DNA of 64,000 nt. Source: DAIOXA01 sp050949165. GTDB taxonomy: Bacteria; Bacillota; Proteinivoracia; UBA4975. The DNA lies in the NCBI GenBank assembly GCA_050949165.1, contig JBMNFF010000010.1, forward strand, positions 229,505 through 293,504. The letters are read 5' to 3'. The position numbers were made by a program, and so were the translations under genes. Below the pieces are notes generated by a model, which saw nothing but the letters and a program-made list of their open reading frames with translations, had not been told where the DNA came from and made no database searches. Of the stretch, positions 1 to 7,979 are shown in pieces (position 1 is the stretch's first letter; each line of letters begins with the position of its first letter).

Positions 1-183
1 CTTGATAATTTTCAAGGACGCAGAATCTCCATCCGGCACATTATTCTCGCCAAAGTTAACGGTGGTTCCCTCCAGATTGATCATGCCGTTTTCCACCGTT
101 ACGGCCTTTGGAGAACAGGCGCATAAGCTGCATATCGCTATGGCCACCGCGATCCCAACAAGCAGACGCATCATTTTAGTCAT
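1..183 (-). CDS. Lipoprotein, N-terminal fragment (gene runs off left edge)
   Basis: Only the first 61 codons lie in the window; the frame stays open to base 1. The product starts with a short basic segment (MTKMMR), a hydrophobic core and a lipobox LCAC ending at Cys23, so it should be lipidated on Cys23 and held on the outer face of the membrane. The ATG at 183 has GGGAG 9 nt upstream. The mature part visible (SPKAVTVENGMINLEG...) is polar and could be the first strands of a beta-rich domain; I cannot name a family. The next leftward gene, 100 bp upstream, is another small membrane protein. Confidence 0.7.
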   Translation of the reverse strand, partial: MTKMMRLLVGIAVAIAICSLCACSPKAVTVENGMINLEGTTVNFGENNVPDGDSASLKIIK

Positions 184-282
184 CACAAACGGCTCCCTTC
201 TTTTTACTGTCGAGCAGCAAACCCGAATCAAGATTGGCGGCCCGGCTTTTTCAGCCATGTCTCATTTTCTGCACTGCCTATC

Positions 283-801
283 TCACCAATCACATACTTC
301 CGCCTGGACCCCGGTTTCGTACCTCAGCTTTTGCGCAATCATCAGGACCTCCTCCTTCTTAGTCATGCCGTGAAGCAGTTCAAGGCGCAAGCTCTCGTCA
401 TCTTTTCCAAATGTCACCCGGATCTGTTCTCTATCAATCCGAATGTCTTGCAAGCGGGTACCGTGCATCCCCTCACAGCCCCATCGATAAAGCTTGTTTC
501 CCAGGAGCATGCCAAAGGTGGACACTACGGTTTCCTCCATCATCCGTGTGCCCTCTTGGTTTCCTGCTGTAACAATGGATGACGGGATGGTGAGAATCCG
601 ATTGTCGTAAATCAGCTGTGCCGCCGAAAGCAGACGGCTTTGCCGATAAAGAAGAATCAGGGCCGCGACGCTGACAGCACCGCAGACAATCGCCGCCCCC
701 TTTGTTTTCAGGGAAACGAGCAGCACCGTTAATGTGATTCCAAGAGCACTCAGGGCAGAAAAACCCTGGCATAGCCTGCGCATGGTTCTCACAACCGCCA
801 T
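283..801 (-). CDS. Hypothetical membrane protein with two N-terminal TM helices
   Basis: About 172 residues. Two hydrophobic segments (about 14-32 and 36-54) form a hairpin, followed by a cytosolic domain of about 115 residues rich in beta-type segments (ILTIPSSIV, IRIDREQIRVTFG), reminiscent of small PH-like membrane proteins, though no motif proves it. The ATG at 801 is preceded by AGGGA; a GTG one codon earlier is too close to it. No family recognised. It lies upstream of the lipoprotein fragment on the same strand and may be co-transcribed with it. Confidence 0.6.
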   Translation of the reverse strand: MAVVRTMRRLCQGFSALSALGITLTVLLVSLKTKGAAIVCGAVSVAALILLYRQSRLLSAAQLIYDNRILTIPSSIVTAGNQEGTRMMEETVVSTFGMLLGNKLYRWGCEGMHGTRLQDIRIDREQIRVTFGKDDESLRLELLHGMTKKEEVLMIAQKLRYETGVQAEVCDW

Positions 802-868
802 CACTTCCCTTCACGGTATAGGATAGCGGAACCTGTGGGCAATGACCTCAACCGAAAGGGTGATATTA

Positions 869-906
869 CGAAATCTGGCCCCTCATCCTTGGGGATGAGG
901 GGCCAG
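869..906 (-). terminator. Hairpin terminator after fumC
   Basis: A long near-perfect inverted repeat (TCTGGCCCCTCATCC paired with its complement over a 3-4 nt loop) lies 20 bp past the fumarase stop. Read leftward it is followed by only a short T run (TTTCGT), so termination may be partial. Confidence 0.6.
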
Positions 907-926
907 ATAAATGAACCCTATATTAA

Positions 927-2294
927 TTACACCATTTCTCCGGGGCGGACCAGCTGCTCAAATTCTTCCGCCGTCAGGTAACCCAGGCGGACGGCGGCAT
1001 CCTTGAGGCGGATCCCCTCTTTATGGGCCAGCTTGGCAATGGCCGCCGCCTTTTCGTAGCCTATGTGGGGATTGAGGGCGGTGACCAGCATCAGGGAATT
1101 CTCCAGGTTCTCCTGCATCTTTTCCTGGTTGGGCTTGATGCCGGCAACGCAGTTCTTGTCAAAGGAGACCATGGCATCGGCCAGCAGCCGCACCGACTGG
1201 AGGAAATTATAAATGCACATGGGCATGAACACATTGAGCTGGAAATTGCCCTGGGAGGCCCCCAAGGCGATGGCGGCGTCATTGGCCAGAACTTGGCAGG
1301 CCACCATGGTCAGGGCCTCGCTCTGGGTGGGGTTTACCTTCCCCGGCATGATGGAGCTGCCGGGCTCATTCTCAGGGATAAAGATCTCTCCGATTCCGCA
1401 GCGGGGACCGCTGGCCAGCCAGCGCACATCATTGGCAATCTTCATCAGGTCGGCAGCCAGAGCCTTGAGGGCACCGTGGCTGTAGACCAGGGGCGCCTTG
1501 CTGGTCAGGGAATGGAACTTGTTCTCTGCCGTAACAAACTTGGTCCCCAACTCTTTGCTGATCTCTTGGGCAGCCAGTTCGGCAAAACCCTGGGGTGCAT
1601 TGAGGCCTGTGCCCACGGCGGTGCCGCCCAGGGCCAACTCTCGCAAGTCCTCCAGAGACTCGAGCACATACTCCCTGTCCTTTACCAACATATGCCTCCA
1701 GGCGCTTATTTCCTGGGAAAAGGCGATGGGCACGGCATCCTGAAGGTGGGTACGGCCGGTCTTGATTATGCCGGCATTTTCCTCCTCCAGCCGGGCCAGA
1801 GTGCTGGTCAGTCCCTCCAGGGCGGGAAGGAGTCTGTTCTCAATCTCCACCACGGCGGCGATATGCATGGCCGTGGGGAAGGTGTCGTTGGAGCTCTGGG
1901 ACATGTTGACATGGTCATTGGGGTGAACGACCTTTTCCCCCAGGATTTCATTGGCGCGATGAGCCACCACTTCATTGACATTCATATTGCTCTGGGTGCC
2001 GCTCCCCGTCTGCCACACCACCAAGGGAAAGTGCTGGTCCAGTTTGCCCTGGTAGATATCCTGGCAGGCCTCTTCAATGGCCCGCAGTTTGGACTCGTCC
2101 AGGCGGCCCAGCTTGTTATTGGCCCGGGCGGCGCCCTTCTTGAGGACACTGAAGGCGCGGATTATTTCCCGGGGCATTTTCTCGGTGCCAATCCGGAAGT
2201 TTTCCAGACTGCGCTGGGTCTGGGCGCCCCAAAGCTTATCTGCCGGGACCTTGATTTCCCCCATGGTGTCCCTTTCAATCCTGTATTCCTTCAT
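927..2294 (-). CDS. fumC: Fumarate hydratase, class II
   Basis: Interconverts fumarate and L-malate in the cytosol. About 455 residues, normal for the iron-free class II enzyme of the fumarase/aspartase superfamily. The superfamily signature GSSIMPGKVNPTQ is present near residue 310, with SGTQSNMNVNEV (about 95-110) and TGRTHLQDAVP (about 180-190) forming the other active-site blocks. Two ATG codons are adjacent (2297 and 2294); AGGAGG sits 7 nt before the second, which I take as start. It is followed by a hairpin and has its own upstream region, so it is probably monocistronic. It could serve in a partial TCA pathway or amino acid fermentation; the sequence does not decide. Confidence 0.97.
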   Translation of the reverse strand: MKEYRIERDTMGEIKVPADKLWGAQTQRSLENFRIGTEKMPREIIRAFSVLKKGAARANNKLGRLDESKLRAIEEACQDIYQGKLDQHFPLVVWQTGSGTQSNMNVNEVVAHRANEILGEKVVHPNDHVNMSQSSNDTFPTAMHIAAVVEIENRLLPALEGLTSTLARLEEENAGIIKTGRTHLQDAVPIAFSQEISAWRHMLVKDREYVLESLEDLRELALGGTAVGTGLNAPQGFAELAAQEISKELGTKFVTAENKFHSLTSKAPLVYSHGALKALAADLMKIANDVRWLASGPRCGIGEIFIPENEPGSSIMPGKVNPTQSEALTMVACQVLANDAAIALGASQGNFQLNVFMPMCIYNFLQSVRLLADAMVSFDKNCVAGIKPNQEKMQENLENSLMLVTALNPHIGYEKAAAIAKLAHKEGIRLKDAAVRLGYLTAEEFEQLVRPGEMV

Positions 2295-2352
2295 CATAAT
2301 GCCTCCTTATGGTGCTTAATACTTGTCCCAATAGATTGGGCATGTCTCCAGT

Positions 2353-3381
2353 TCATAATCCGGGCTGGCTCAAATCGGCCAAAAAGGACTGCACCGCTTC
2401 TTCAGTGGTGGCCCAGGATGTAACCAGGCGGATGGAGGAATGCGCTGCATCCACCTTGGACCAGACATAGAAGCCGTACTTCTGCTCCAGCCGGGCAATC
2501 AGGCTGTTAGGCAGGATGGGGAAGATCTGGTTGGAAGGGGAGTCGGTAAGAAAGTCGAATCCAGCCCCAGCCAGGCCATCCCGCAATAGCGCAGCCATCC
2601 TGTTAGCGTGGCGGGCCAGCTCAAAGAAGAGGTCATCCCGGAACAGCTCCAGAAATTGCAGCCCCAGGAGCCTGCCCTTGGCCAACATGGCTCCCCTCTG
2701 CTTCATGAGAAAGCGAAAGTCCGCCTTCAGCTCAGGCCGGCAGATTACCAGGGCCTCGCCGATGAGGGCGCCGTTCTTGGTCCCGCCGATGTAAAAGGCA
2801 TCCACCAATTGGGCGATTGCCTCCAGGCTCAAATCATTCCCTGGGGCCGTCAGAGCAGAACCCAGCCTGGCCCCGTCCATGTATAAGTATAGCCCATACT
2901 CCCGGCAAAGTCTGCTTAAGTGCTCCAATTCCGCCTTGGTGTAGATGGTGCCGATTTCCGTGGAATTGGATATGTAGACAAGGCGGGGCTTTACCATATG
3001 TTCATCGGTATGAAAGTCCAGGGCCTCCCGGATTCCCTCCGGGGTCAGCTTACCTTCCTTACCTGGCACCGCAATAACTTTGTGCCCCGTTGCCTCCACC
3101 GCTCCCGTCTCGTGGACACAGATATGGCCGGTGCCGGCCGAGATCACCGCCTCATGGGGGCGCAGGAAAGCCGCAATGGCTGTGAAATTGGTCTGGGTCC
3201 CCCCGGGCAGGAAGCGGATGTCCACATCCCGGCGCCCCATGCGCTCCTTAAGCAATTCCGCAGCCTGGCGGGAAAACTGATCCTCGCCATAGCCCTCCTC
3301 CTGGACCATATTGGTGTCTAGTAAGGCCTGGAGAATCCTGAGATGCGCCCCTTCGCTGTAGTCGTTTTTGAAGCTGTACAT
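2353..3381 (-). CDS. ltaE: Low-specificity L-threonine aldolase (PLP enzyme)
   Basis: A beta-eliminating-lyase family enzyme of fold type I that cleaves L-threonine or allo-threonine to glycine and acetaldehyde. 342 residues from the ATG at 3381, matching the conserved family opening MYSFKNDYSEG; upstream in-frame GTG and ATG codons add three residues and sit on the AAGGTG site. The PLP-binding Lys is K202 in the block IGGTKNGALIGEA, and MDGARLG (168-174) supplies the Asp that contacts the cofactor ring. It reads in the same direction as fumC, 58 bp upstream of it, with no terminator seen between, so read-through is possible. Confidence 0.93.
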   Translation of the reverse strand: MYSFKNDYSEGAHLRILQALLDTNMVQEEGYGEDQFSRQAAELLKERMGRRDVDIRFLPGGTQTNFTAIAAFLRPHEAVISAGTGHICVHETGAVEATGHKVIAVPGKEGKLTPEGIREALDFHTDEHMVKPRLVYISNSTEIGTIYTKAELEHLSRLCREYGLYLYMDGARLGSALTAPGNDLSLEAIAQLVDAFYIGGTKNGALIGEALVICRPELKADFRFLMKQRGAMLAKGRLLGLQFLELFRDDLFFELARHANRMAALLRDGLAGAGFDFLTDSPSNQIFPILPNSLIARLEQKYGFYVWSKVDAAHSSIRLVTSWATTEEAVQSFLADLSQPGL

Positions 3382-3449
3382 TGTCATCACCTTACCCTGG
3401 TTATTTCTAACTATCCTAAGTTGAGGGACGGAGAAAAGGCGGACTGCTT

Positions 3450-3478
3450 GGAAGCAAAAGAACCGTCCCCGTGCTTCC
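3450..3478 (+). repeat. Copy 1 of a small palindromic repeat (core AGAACCGTCCCC)
   Basis: A 7-bp perfect inverted repeat, GGAAGCA and TGCTTCC, encloses the core AAGAACCGTCCCCG. Copies at 7604-7634 and 8649-8769 share the core but have different, self-complementary arms. The element lies 69 bp upstream of ltaE, and a partial arm (GTGCTTCC) repeats just downstream. Confidence 0.7.
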
Positions 3479-3650
3479 CCCGTGCTTCCGTCTTGACGGT
3501 TTTGCGTTGCTGTGTTACCTTGGTATTAACCGCCTGCCGAAGCAGGCAGAACTTTACCCAACAATTTCTATGTAATTATACCATGAAGGTATTGGCTTTC
3601 TCACGGAAAGCAGTACAGTCATGGTTTTATAATTTTTAGGAGGGACAAGA

Positions 3651-4184
3651 ATGAATAACTTAGCTATCAAAAAGATTGTCCTGGCAGGATTGTTCCTGGC
3701 CCTGGGGCTTGTCATGCCTTTAATAACTGGACAAATTCCAAGTCTGGGCAATGCTCTGCTGCCCATGCACATCCCCGTCCTCTTGACCGGCTTTGTCCTG
3801 GGCGGCCCCTATGGGTTAATTATCGGACTCATCACCCCGGTCCTGCGCAGCGCCTTATTTGGCATGCCCCCCATGTTCCCCCACGCCGTGGCCATGAGCT
3901 TTGAGCTGGCTGCCTATGGCTTGCTGACCGGCCTCCTCTATCGAATGCTGGGCAGGAAGGACTGGTCAATATATGTTTCCCTGGTAATCTCCATGGTCTT
4001 GGGCAGAGTGGTATGGGGCGCAGCGAGTTTGCTCCTCTTTGGCCTGCAGGGGAATGCATTTACCTGGCAGCTGTTCCTTAACGGCGCTTTCCTCAACGCC
4101 ATCCCCGGCATCATCCTGCAACTGGTCCTCATCCCCGTTCTTGTCATCGCCCTGAAGCGGGCCAGGCTGATGGTCAATGAGTGA
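3651..4184 (+). CDS. ECF transporter substrate-binding (S) component
   Basis: A 177-residue integral membrane protein with five to six hydrophobic segments. The pattern IKKIVLAGLFLALGLVMP at the N-terminus and GGPYGLIIGLITPVLRS in the middle is typical of the pantothenate-type/DUF3816 group of S components of group II ECF transporters, which share an EcfA/A'/T energising module encoded elsewhere. It would capture a vitamin or other small precursor. An AGGAGG site lies 7 nt before the ATG. Its 3' end overlaps the next gene by 8 bp, so the two are translationally coupled and the substrate is probably what the kinase acts on. The exact substrate is not readable from the sequence. Confidence 0.85.
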   Translation: MNNLAIKKIVLAGLFLALGLVMPLITGQIPSLGNALLPMHIPVLLTGFVLGGPYGLIIGLITPVLRSALFGMPPMFPHAVAMSFELAAYGLLTGLLYRMLGRKDWSIYVSLVISMVLGRVVWGAASLLLFGLQGNAFTWQLFLNGAFLNAIPGIILQLVLIPVLVIALKRARLMVNE

Positions 4185-5232
4185 TGAGCTGCTCTCCATC
4201 CTGAAGGAGCATATCCTGAAATATCCTGATATGCAGATCCGGGATGCCGTTAAGCTAGTCTACCAGAATGAATTGGGTCCCGGCCACATGGTAAAGTCTG
4301 AAGCCGAAAGCCTCCGGCGCCTGGAGGCGGAGCTTCCCGGCGCCCCGGCCGGCTCTCCCCTCTTTGAAGATATCGGCAACGGCCTCTGTCGCCTCTACTT
4401 AGGGCCCCTGAAGAAACAGGAGCTTGCCATTGGTACCGCCAACCGCTTCTTCCTCCACACCGCCAACACCCATCGGGGCAGCATCCCCCGACTGGAAGAA
4501 AAGCTGATTGCGTTGGTGGAGGGCTGCCGAACCGGGGAGCTCCCCTTCGCCGCAGAAGAAGCTGAAGCCTTCATCCAGGAATGCCGCCGGCAGGGCTACC
4601 CGCCCATTGGCCACAGCGAAGATTATCGCCAGCACTATGCCCCGGCCTATCGGGTGGTTAAGACCGCCTTTCGGGACTACTTTGCTCTCTTTGCCCGCAT
4701 CGATGCCCTCTTGAAGATTCGGGAAACGGTCAATGTGGCCATCGACGGCATGAGCTGCGCGGGCAAGAGCAGCCTGGCCGCCCTGCTGGAGCAAGTCTAT
4801 GACTGCAACGTCATTCACATGGACGATTTCTTCCTGCCCCAGGCAATGAAGACCCCGGAACGCCTGGCCCAACCCGGGGGCAACGTGCATTATGAGCGCT
4901 TTCTTACGGAAGTATTGACGCCTCTGCTCGCCGGGCGCCCCTTCTGCTACCGGCCCTTTGACTGCAAGAGCCAGACCTTCAGAGAAGCCGTGTCCTTTCA
5001 GCCCAAGCCGCTGAACATCATTGAGGGAGCATACAGCCTGCATCCAACCCTGGCGGATGCCTACCAGCTCAAGGTATTCCTGGAGATTGACCCGGAAATC
5101 CAGAGCGCCCGTATCCTGCAGCGGAACGGACCGGCAATGCATCGGCGTTTTATGGAGGAATGGGTGCCCCTGGAGAATCGGTATGTTCAAGAATGTAATA
5201 TCAAGGAGCGCTGTGACCTGGTCCTCAGTTAA
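4177..5232 (+). CDS. Two-domain P-loop kinase of the uridine kinase type with an N-terminal domain of unknown function
   Basis: 351 residues. The C-terminal half (about 185-351) is a nucleoside/phosphoribulokinase-type P-loop kinase: Walker A GMSCAGKSS at 191-199, an acidic MDDFF block at 215-219 and the YSLHP/RILQR lid-like region later. The N-terminal half (1-180), with KLVYQNELGPGHM near residues 26-38, seems to be an all-alpha domain that I associate with Clostridial proteins annotated as uridine kinase; its job is unknown. Start codon overlap with the ECF S component gives strong coupling. I infer a salvage pair that imports a small alcohol, nucleoside or vitamin and traps it by phosphorylation. 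The substrate could be a nucleoside or pantothenate-like compound. Confidence 0.75.
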   Translation: MSDELLSILKEHILKYPDMQIRDAVKLVYQNELGPGHMVKSEAESLRRLEAELPGAPAGSPLFEDIGNGLCRLYLGPLKKQELAIGTANRFFLHTANTHRGSIPRLEEKLIALVEGCRTGELPFAAEEAEAFIQECRRQGYPPIGHSEDYRQHYAPAYRVVKTAFRDYFALFARIDALLKIRETVNVAIDGMSCAGKSSLAALLEQVYDCNVIHMDDFFLPQAMKTPERLAQPGGNVHYERFLTEVLTPLLAGRPFCYRPFDCKSQTFREAVSFQPKPLNIIEGAYSLHPTLADAYQLKVFLEIDPEIQSARILQRNGPAMHRRFMEEWVPLENRYVQECNIKERCDLVLS

Positions 5233-5235
5233 TTG

Positions 5236-5264
5236 CGATGGCCTCCCGAAAAGGGAGGCCATCT
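5236..5264. terminator. Bidirectional terminator
   Basis: GATGGCCTCCC pairs with GGGAGGCCATC across the loop GAAAA, between the convergent kinase and flavodoxin genes. It closes the ECF/kinase operon and probably also the flavodoxin gene. Confidence 0.75.
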
Positions 5265-5267
5265 CTA

Positions 5268-5729
5268 TTACCCAATTGTACTAATGGCTTCCAGGAGCTC
5301 AGCTATTTTGGCTTCTCGGCCCCGGCTCCAGTTGACGATACCGGTTTTCACCACATCCCCGCCCAGAGCTTTGCAGGCGGAAACCATCTGCCGGATGGTC
5401 CGGTTGCCCCCCAGCCAGGGGAAGGGAAAAGTTTGGGTGACAAAACAGCCCACCGCCTTACCCTCGAGGGTTGGAATTTGCTCCAGGTAAAGCTTCATGA
5501 CGGGAGGTAGCGAAAAGGCCCAAACCGGCGTAGCAAATACCAGCATGTCGTATGGACCGGTATCCGGTGCGCTCTTTAGTTCCACCTTCTTGGCCTGGGG
5601 ACTATCATCGACAGCTGTAACCCTTTCCAACTTAACTGAATGGCCTGCAGTTGCCAATCTCTCCTGCAATTTTTCAGCCACGGAAAGGGTGTTGCCGGTG
5701 TGGGAAAAAACGATAATCCCTACTTTCAT
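5268..5729 (-). CDS. Flavodoxin-like protein
   Basis: 153 residues from the ATG at 5729, which has GGAGG 7 nt upstream; an in-frame upstream start would add nine unlikely residues. The fold starts with KVGIIVFSHTGNT, whose loop SHTGNT (9-14) is the FMN-phosphate binding site of flavodoxins. FATPVWAFSLPPVM (about 75-88) matches the second flavin loop. It is probably a low-potential electron carrier or an FMN-dependent reductase of the NADPH-quinone type. It is transcribed alone and convergently to the kinase gene. Confidence 0.8.
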   Translation of the reverse strand: MKVGIIVFSHTGNTLSVAEKLQERLATAGHSVKLERVTAVDDSPQAKKVELKSAPDTGPYDMLVFATPVWAFSLPPVMKLYLEQIPTLEGKAVGCFVTQTFPFPWLGGNRTIRQMVSACKALGGDVVKTGIVNWSRGREAKIAELLEAISTIG

Positions 5730-5808
5730 ATCTTCGCCTCCTAACCGGCCTATCATTTGGCCTGCGTTATGCTAAAAGATTCTGCTTAGATTTTTCTTTT
5801 CCTGCCCC

Positions 5809-5836
5809 TTGACAAAAGTTAACAGTTAAATATAAA
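5809..5836 (+). promoter_or_regulatory. Sigma-A type promoter for padR
   Basis: TTGACA at 5809-5814, 16-nt spacer, TATAAA at 5831-5836. The spacer holds GTTAACAGTTAA, a possible site for autoregulation by the downstream PadR protein (inference). Confidence 0.6.
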
Positions 5837-5886
5837 ATATGCCTAGATATCCGATGCATAGCATTGCGAGGATTGGAGGGATATAG

Positions 5887-6228
5887 TTGAGGGTGGGCAA
5901 GGAACTTCTCAAGGGGACCACAGTAATCCTCATCCTGAGCCTGCTGGATGAGCGGCCCATGTACGGCTATGAGATGATCAAGGCGATTGAAGAAAAATCT
6001 TCAGGCACATTTTCCTTTAAAGAGGGAACACTGTATCCCATCCTGCACAGCCTGGAAGCAGAGGGCATGGTGGAATCTTACTGGGATGACAGCACGGGCA
6101 ACAGGCAACGCAAATACTATAGACTCACCCCTTCAGGCCAGATCCATGCCCGGGCTAAGAAAGCAGAGTGGAAAATGTACAAGAAGGCTGTGGATCAAGT
6201 TTTAGGGGAGGCCTTACTATGGACCTGA
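5887..6228 (+). CDS. PadR family transcriptional regulator
   Basis: A 113-residue winged-helix repressor of the short PadR-s2 type: LLDERPMYGYEMIKAI and FKEGTLYPILHSLEAEGMVES are the signature recognition region, followed by RKYYRLTPSG in the wing. It starts at a TTG at 5887 with GGAGGG 6 nt upstream. Its last codons overlap the start of the following membrane protein gene. PadR genes are very often paired this way with HAAS/DUF1700 membrane proteins, and the pair typically responds to envelope or phenolic stress; the inducer here is unknown. Confidence 0.92.
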   Translation: MRVGKELLKGTTVILILSLLDERPMYGYEMIKAIEEKSSGTFSFKEGTLYPILHSLEAEGMVESYWDDSTGNRQRKYYRLTPSGQIHARAKKAEWKMYKKAVDQVLGEALLWT

Positions 6229-7523
6229 AATCCCATCAGGAATACAACAGGTACATGGAAGATGTGCTGTCGCAAATAAAGAACCGGGAGGCGCAAAGCG
6301 AGATTATCCTGGAGCTGCAGCATCACATTCAGGACATTGCTGCCGAGCACCTGCAAGCAGGGCTGACCGAGCAAGAGGCAATCGCCAAGGCAATTTCCCG
6401 AATGGGCGATGCCCGCGCCGTCGGCAGAGAATTAAACAGAATCCATCGACCAAGACTAAACTGGAGCGTCTTTGGCCTCGCACTCGTTTTGGCCGCCGCC
6501 GGCCTCTTCCTGGCCTATTTCATCGATGTCGACACCGGCTTGTTGAGCAGATCCGCTCAGTTCCCGACCCGGGCAATCATTACAAGCCTGGGAATCGCCC
6601 TGGCCGTCTGTCTATACTTTTTTGATTACAGGAAGCTGCAGACATACTCGCTGCATATTTACATAGGTATGGTCTTGGTCCTGGTCTTTATTACCCTGCA
6701 GAGGGGCAACTGGCTGTACACCGTCAGGATCAATAATAATTTTATCGCAACTAGCCCCCTGTTCCTTGGCATTTCCCTGGCCGGGTTATTCAGCAATTGG
6801 CCCTGGGGAAAATTAAAGTATTACGCCCTTGCCCTGGTCATGCTCTCTGTTCCGCTGATGATGATTCTCCTCTACCCCTCGAATGCAACTGGATTGGCGT
6901 TTGCAGCGGTATTTTTCGTAATCATGTATGTTTCGGGGGCAAAGCCATGGCAGGTGCTGCTGCCCGTTCTCGCCAGCGGCGGAGCATTTCTCCTGTCTCT
7001 GTCTGTGAAAACACCCTACCACCACCACTTGTATAAAATAAGCGGTTGGCTCAATCCCGGTAGCGACCCCAACGGTGTTGGTTGGTTATACTTACTTTTG
7101 GGCCGTCTTCGCCAATCTGCTGAGCTGGTGGGGAGAGGATCCCTGCCACAACCCATCCCCTTCCCCCTGCACGAGGGAGAATTGCTACTCTCCTACATTA
7201 TCTATAATTTTGGCTGGCTTGCGGTTCTGGCAATATCTGTAGCGATAGCTGCGTTATTGCTTCGCTTGGCCAAGGTAGGGATGAGCACAAGGAACGCGTT
7301 CGGCAAATCCCTGGCTGCAGGAATAACCGCCTTTCTTGGCGTTAAATGTTTGTGGAATATTTTAATGAACTTGGGTATCTTGCCCATAGCCGGTTTCACC
7401 CTCCCCCTGATCAGCCATGGTAATACAGATTTTCTGCTAAACATGGTGTTGATTGGCCTGGCCCTGAGCATATACAGGAGGAGGACATTGACCGGACTGC
7501 CAAGCAATGTTGTCGAGTCCTAG
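6219..7523 (+). CDS. HAAS-domain protein fused to an FtsW/RodA (SEDS)-like membrane domain
   Basis: 434 residues from the ATG at 6219, which overlaps the end of padR and has AGGGGAGG upstream; earlier in-frame starts lie deep inside padR. Residues 1-75 form a helical HAAS (permease prefix) domain: NREAQSEIILELQHHIQDI and EAIAKAISRMGDARAVG. The rest has about ten hydrophobic segments resembling SEDS glycosyltransferases, ending in GILPIAGFTLPLISHGNTDF, the counterpart of the FtsW LPxxGxxLPxxSxG block. The loop HEGELLLSYIIYNFGW replaces the usual HTDFIFAVIGEE-like loop, so the catalytic acid is uncertain. It may be a stress-controlled peptidoglycan polymerase homologue or a non-catalytic relative. 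Confidence 0.8.
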   Translation: MDLKSHQEYNRYMEDVLSQIKNREAQSEIILELQHHIQDIAAEHLQAGLTEQEAIAKAISRMGDARAVGRELNRIHRPRLNWSVFGLALVLAAAGLFLAYFIDVDTGLLSRSAQFPTRAIITSLGIALAVCLYFFDYRKLQTYSLHIYIGMVLVLVFITLQRGNWLYTVRINNNFIATSPLFLGISLAGLFSNWPWGKLKYYALALVMLSVPLMMILLYPSNATGLAFAAVFFVIMYVSGAKPWQVLLPVLASGGAFLLSLSVKTPYHHHLYKISGWLNPGSDPNGVGWLYLLLGRLRQSAELVGRGSLPQPIPFPLHEGELLLSYIIYNFGWLAVLAISVAIAALLLRLAKVGMSTRNAFGKSLAAGITAFLGVKCLWNILMNLGILPIAGFTLPLISHGNTDFLLNMVLIGLALSIYRRRTLTGLPSNVVES

Positions 7524-7528
7524 AAGCC

Positions 7529-7567
7529 AAAAAGCCGCGAACCTCAAGAGGGTTAGCGGCTTTTTTC
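7529..7567 (+). terminator. Rho-independent terminator of the padR operon
   Basis: AAAGCCGC and GCGGCTTT arms around a 17-nt loop, followed by TTTTTTCG, 6 bp past the stop codon. Confidence 0.8.
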
Positions 7568-7603
7568 GTTCTCTGCTATGAGGCTTAAACAGTCGTGTAT
7601 GGT

Positions 7604-7634
7604 TGGGCCAGGCAGAACCGTCCCCGCTGGCTCA
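7604..7634. repeat. Copy 2 of the palindromic repeat (core AGAACCGTCCCC)
   Basis: Arms TGGGCCAG and CTGGCTCA (7 of 8 pairs plus one G-T) flank the core GCAGAACCGTCCCCG. The right arm contains the TGA stop of the GIY-YIG gene, so the repeat ends exactly on that gene's 3' end. Confidence 0.65.
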
Positions 7635-7976
7635 GAACAGGTCTTTTTCCTCCTGCACCAGGTGCTCTCGCCAGGTCAGGGCCAGGATCTCCAGGTCCTC
7701 GCTGTAATCTGTCCGCTCCCCATCCTCATCATAGGGGAGGCGCTCCAGGACCTCAATGCGGAAATTGGCCTTTCCGTGTACCCGCCATGCCCTCTGCAGT
7801 TCCCGGTTGGGATGCATGCCAGCCGAGAGCTTGAACTTGCTGCTGTTGATGGCGCTCTTCAGATCCTGGCTGCCTTGCACCAGGCACCTGCCGTCTGCCT
7901 GGGAGCAGATGCAGAATACCCCCATCTCCGGCTTGCTGAGCTTGTACTGTCGCTGCAACTCTTTGCGCCTGTCCAT
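7632..7976 (-). CDS. GIY-YIG nuclease family protein
   Basis: 114 residues. The frame PEMGVFCICSQADGRCLVQGSQDL followed by KFKLSAGMHPNRELQRAWRVHG fits the short GIY-YIG proteins that Firmicutes carry as stand-alone genes. The first strand reads GVF rather than GVY and the second YIG-like strand is LVQGS, so the Tyr pair is degenerate and nuclease activity is doubtful. ATG start at 7976; it lies 3 bp downstream of the DUF6530 gene and is surely co-transcribed with it. Alternative: a nucleic-acid-binding protein derived from the nuclease fold. Confidence 0.65.
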   Translation of the reverse strand: MDRRKELQRQYKLSKPEMGVFCICSQADGRCLVQGSQDLKSAINSSKFKLSAGMHPNRELQRAWRVHGKANFRIEVLERLPYDEDGERTDYSEDLEILALTWREHLVQEEKDLF

Positions 7977-7979
7977 GGC

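Noticed and set aside
1023..2423. 466-codon open frame on the plus strand
   Set aside because: It is the antisense shadow of fumC; no ribosome binding site or family resemblance.
4399..5262. 287-codon minus-strand frame
   Set aside because: Antisense to the two-domain kinase; no start signal.
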